64,000 bases of DNA from Epiperipatus broadwayi (Eukaryota; Onychophora; Udeonychophora; Euonychophora; Peripatidae), in assembly GCA_028023455.1 (NCBI GenBank), contig JAQFVV010006199.1, positions 122,001-186,000 on the forward strand, given 5' to 3'. Shown one piece after another: positions 63,929 to 64,000 of the stretch; within the stretch, counting starts at the first letter, position 1; each line of letters starts with the position of its first letter. The notes beneath the pieces were generated by a model that had not been told where the DNA came from, made no database searches, and saw only the letters and a program-made list of their open reading frames with translations. Both the position numbers and the translations under genes were made by a program.

Positions 63929-64000
63929 TTAAACATGATCACTAGTAGAAGTTCTGGAAATCACAAGTTAAGCATGCAAAGTAACAATCATGAATAAAAG

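Overview
The window looks like intergenic or intronic DNA from the nuclear genome of an invertebrate animal. By eye it is roughly three quarters A+T. It has no operon-like gene packing and no long host ORF. Its recognisable content is decayed eukaryotic transposable elements: non-LTR retrotransposons of three kinds, one LTR retrotransposon, a mariner transposase remnant, hAT-like and other foldback (MITE-like) elements, tRNA-derived SINE-like copies and many AT-rich microsatellites. The mixture would fit a mollusc (for example a cephalopod) or another invertebrate with a large repetitive genome, but the sequence alone does not settle the species. I found no convincing multi-exon host gene, no rRNA, no intact tRNA and no CRISPR array.

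Layout. 1-2063: 3' part of an L1/Tx1-like LINE on the plus strand, much richer in G+C than the rest, with one in-frame stop and two frameshifts, ending in a poly(A) signal and A-tract. 2.06-11.3 kb: AT-rich DNA with SINE fragments, a ~315-bp repeat present as a tandem dimer, a foldback element at 6.2 kb, a hAT-like element at 6.6-7.0 kb with a probable 8-bp target duplication, and a foldback at 11.1 kb. 11.7-14.8 kb: a long (TA)n tract, then a cluster of duplicated units (396 bp x2, 121 bp x2, 64 bp x2). 19.6-20.6 kb: decayed RTE-type LINE (+), followed by a tRNA-headed SINE; related SINE pieces sit at 23.0-23.3 and 25.0-25.4 kb. 23.5-24.8 kb: a head-to-head array of a ~391-398-bp unit whose three complete copies each keep the same uninterrupted 48-residue ORF. 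27.4-29 kb and 34.1 kb: inverted-repeat MITEs. 38.9 kb: second member of the 6.2-kb foldback family. 40.9-41.5 kb: mariner-type transposase pseudogene (-). 41.6-44.1 kb: decayed LINE (-) with a duplicated 3' end and an AT-rich insertion in its reverse transcriptase. 45.1 kb: (GTA)n tract. 50.7 kb: another foldback. 53.2-56.1 kb: decayed Ty3/gypsy-like LTR retrotransposon with both LTRs, a gag remnant, an integrase C-terminal remnant and a candidate 6-bp target duplication. 58.5-61.6 kb: RTE-type LINE (-) broken by an almost perfect 91-bp-arm inverted repeat and by a ~370-bp (TAA)/(TTA) microsatellite. 63.66-63.93 kb: a short coding-like ORF (-) with a weak resemblance to a CS/NudC-like domain, the only candidate host-gene fragment.

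The elements are nested or adjacent rather than cooperating as genes. The LINEs would have supplied reverse transcriptase to themselves and possibly to SINEs, and the MITEs would have depended on transposases encoded elsewhere. The strongest unusual themes are the density of long inverted repeats (at least eight in 64 kb), the excess of CpG-to-TpG/CpA differences between repeat copies, and several repeat families seen at two or more places that could be named as new families. I did not find a clearly new functional system.
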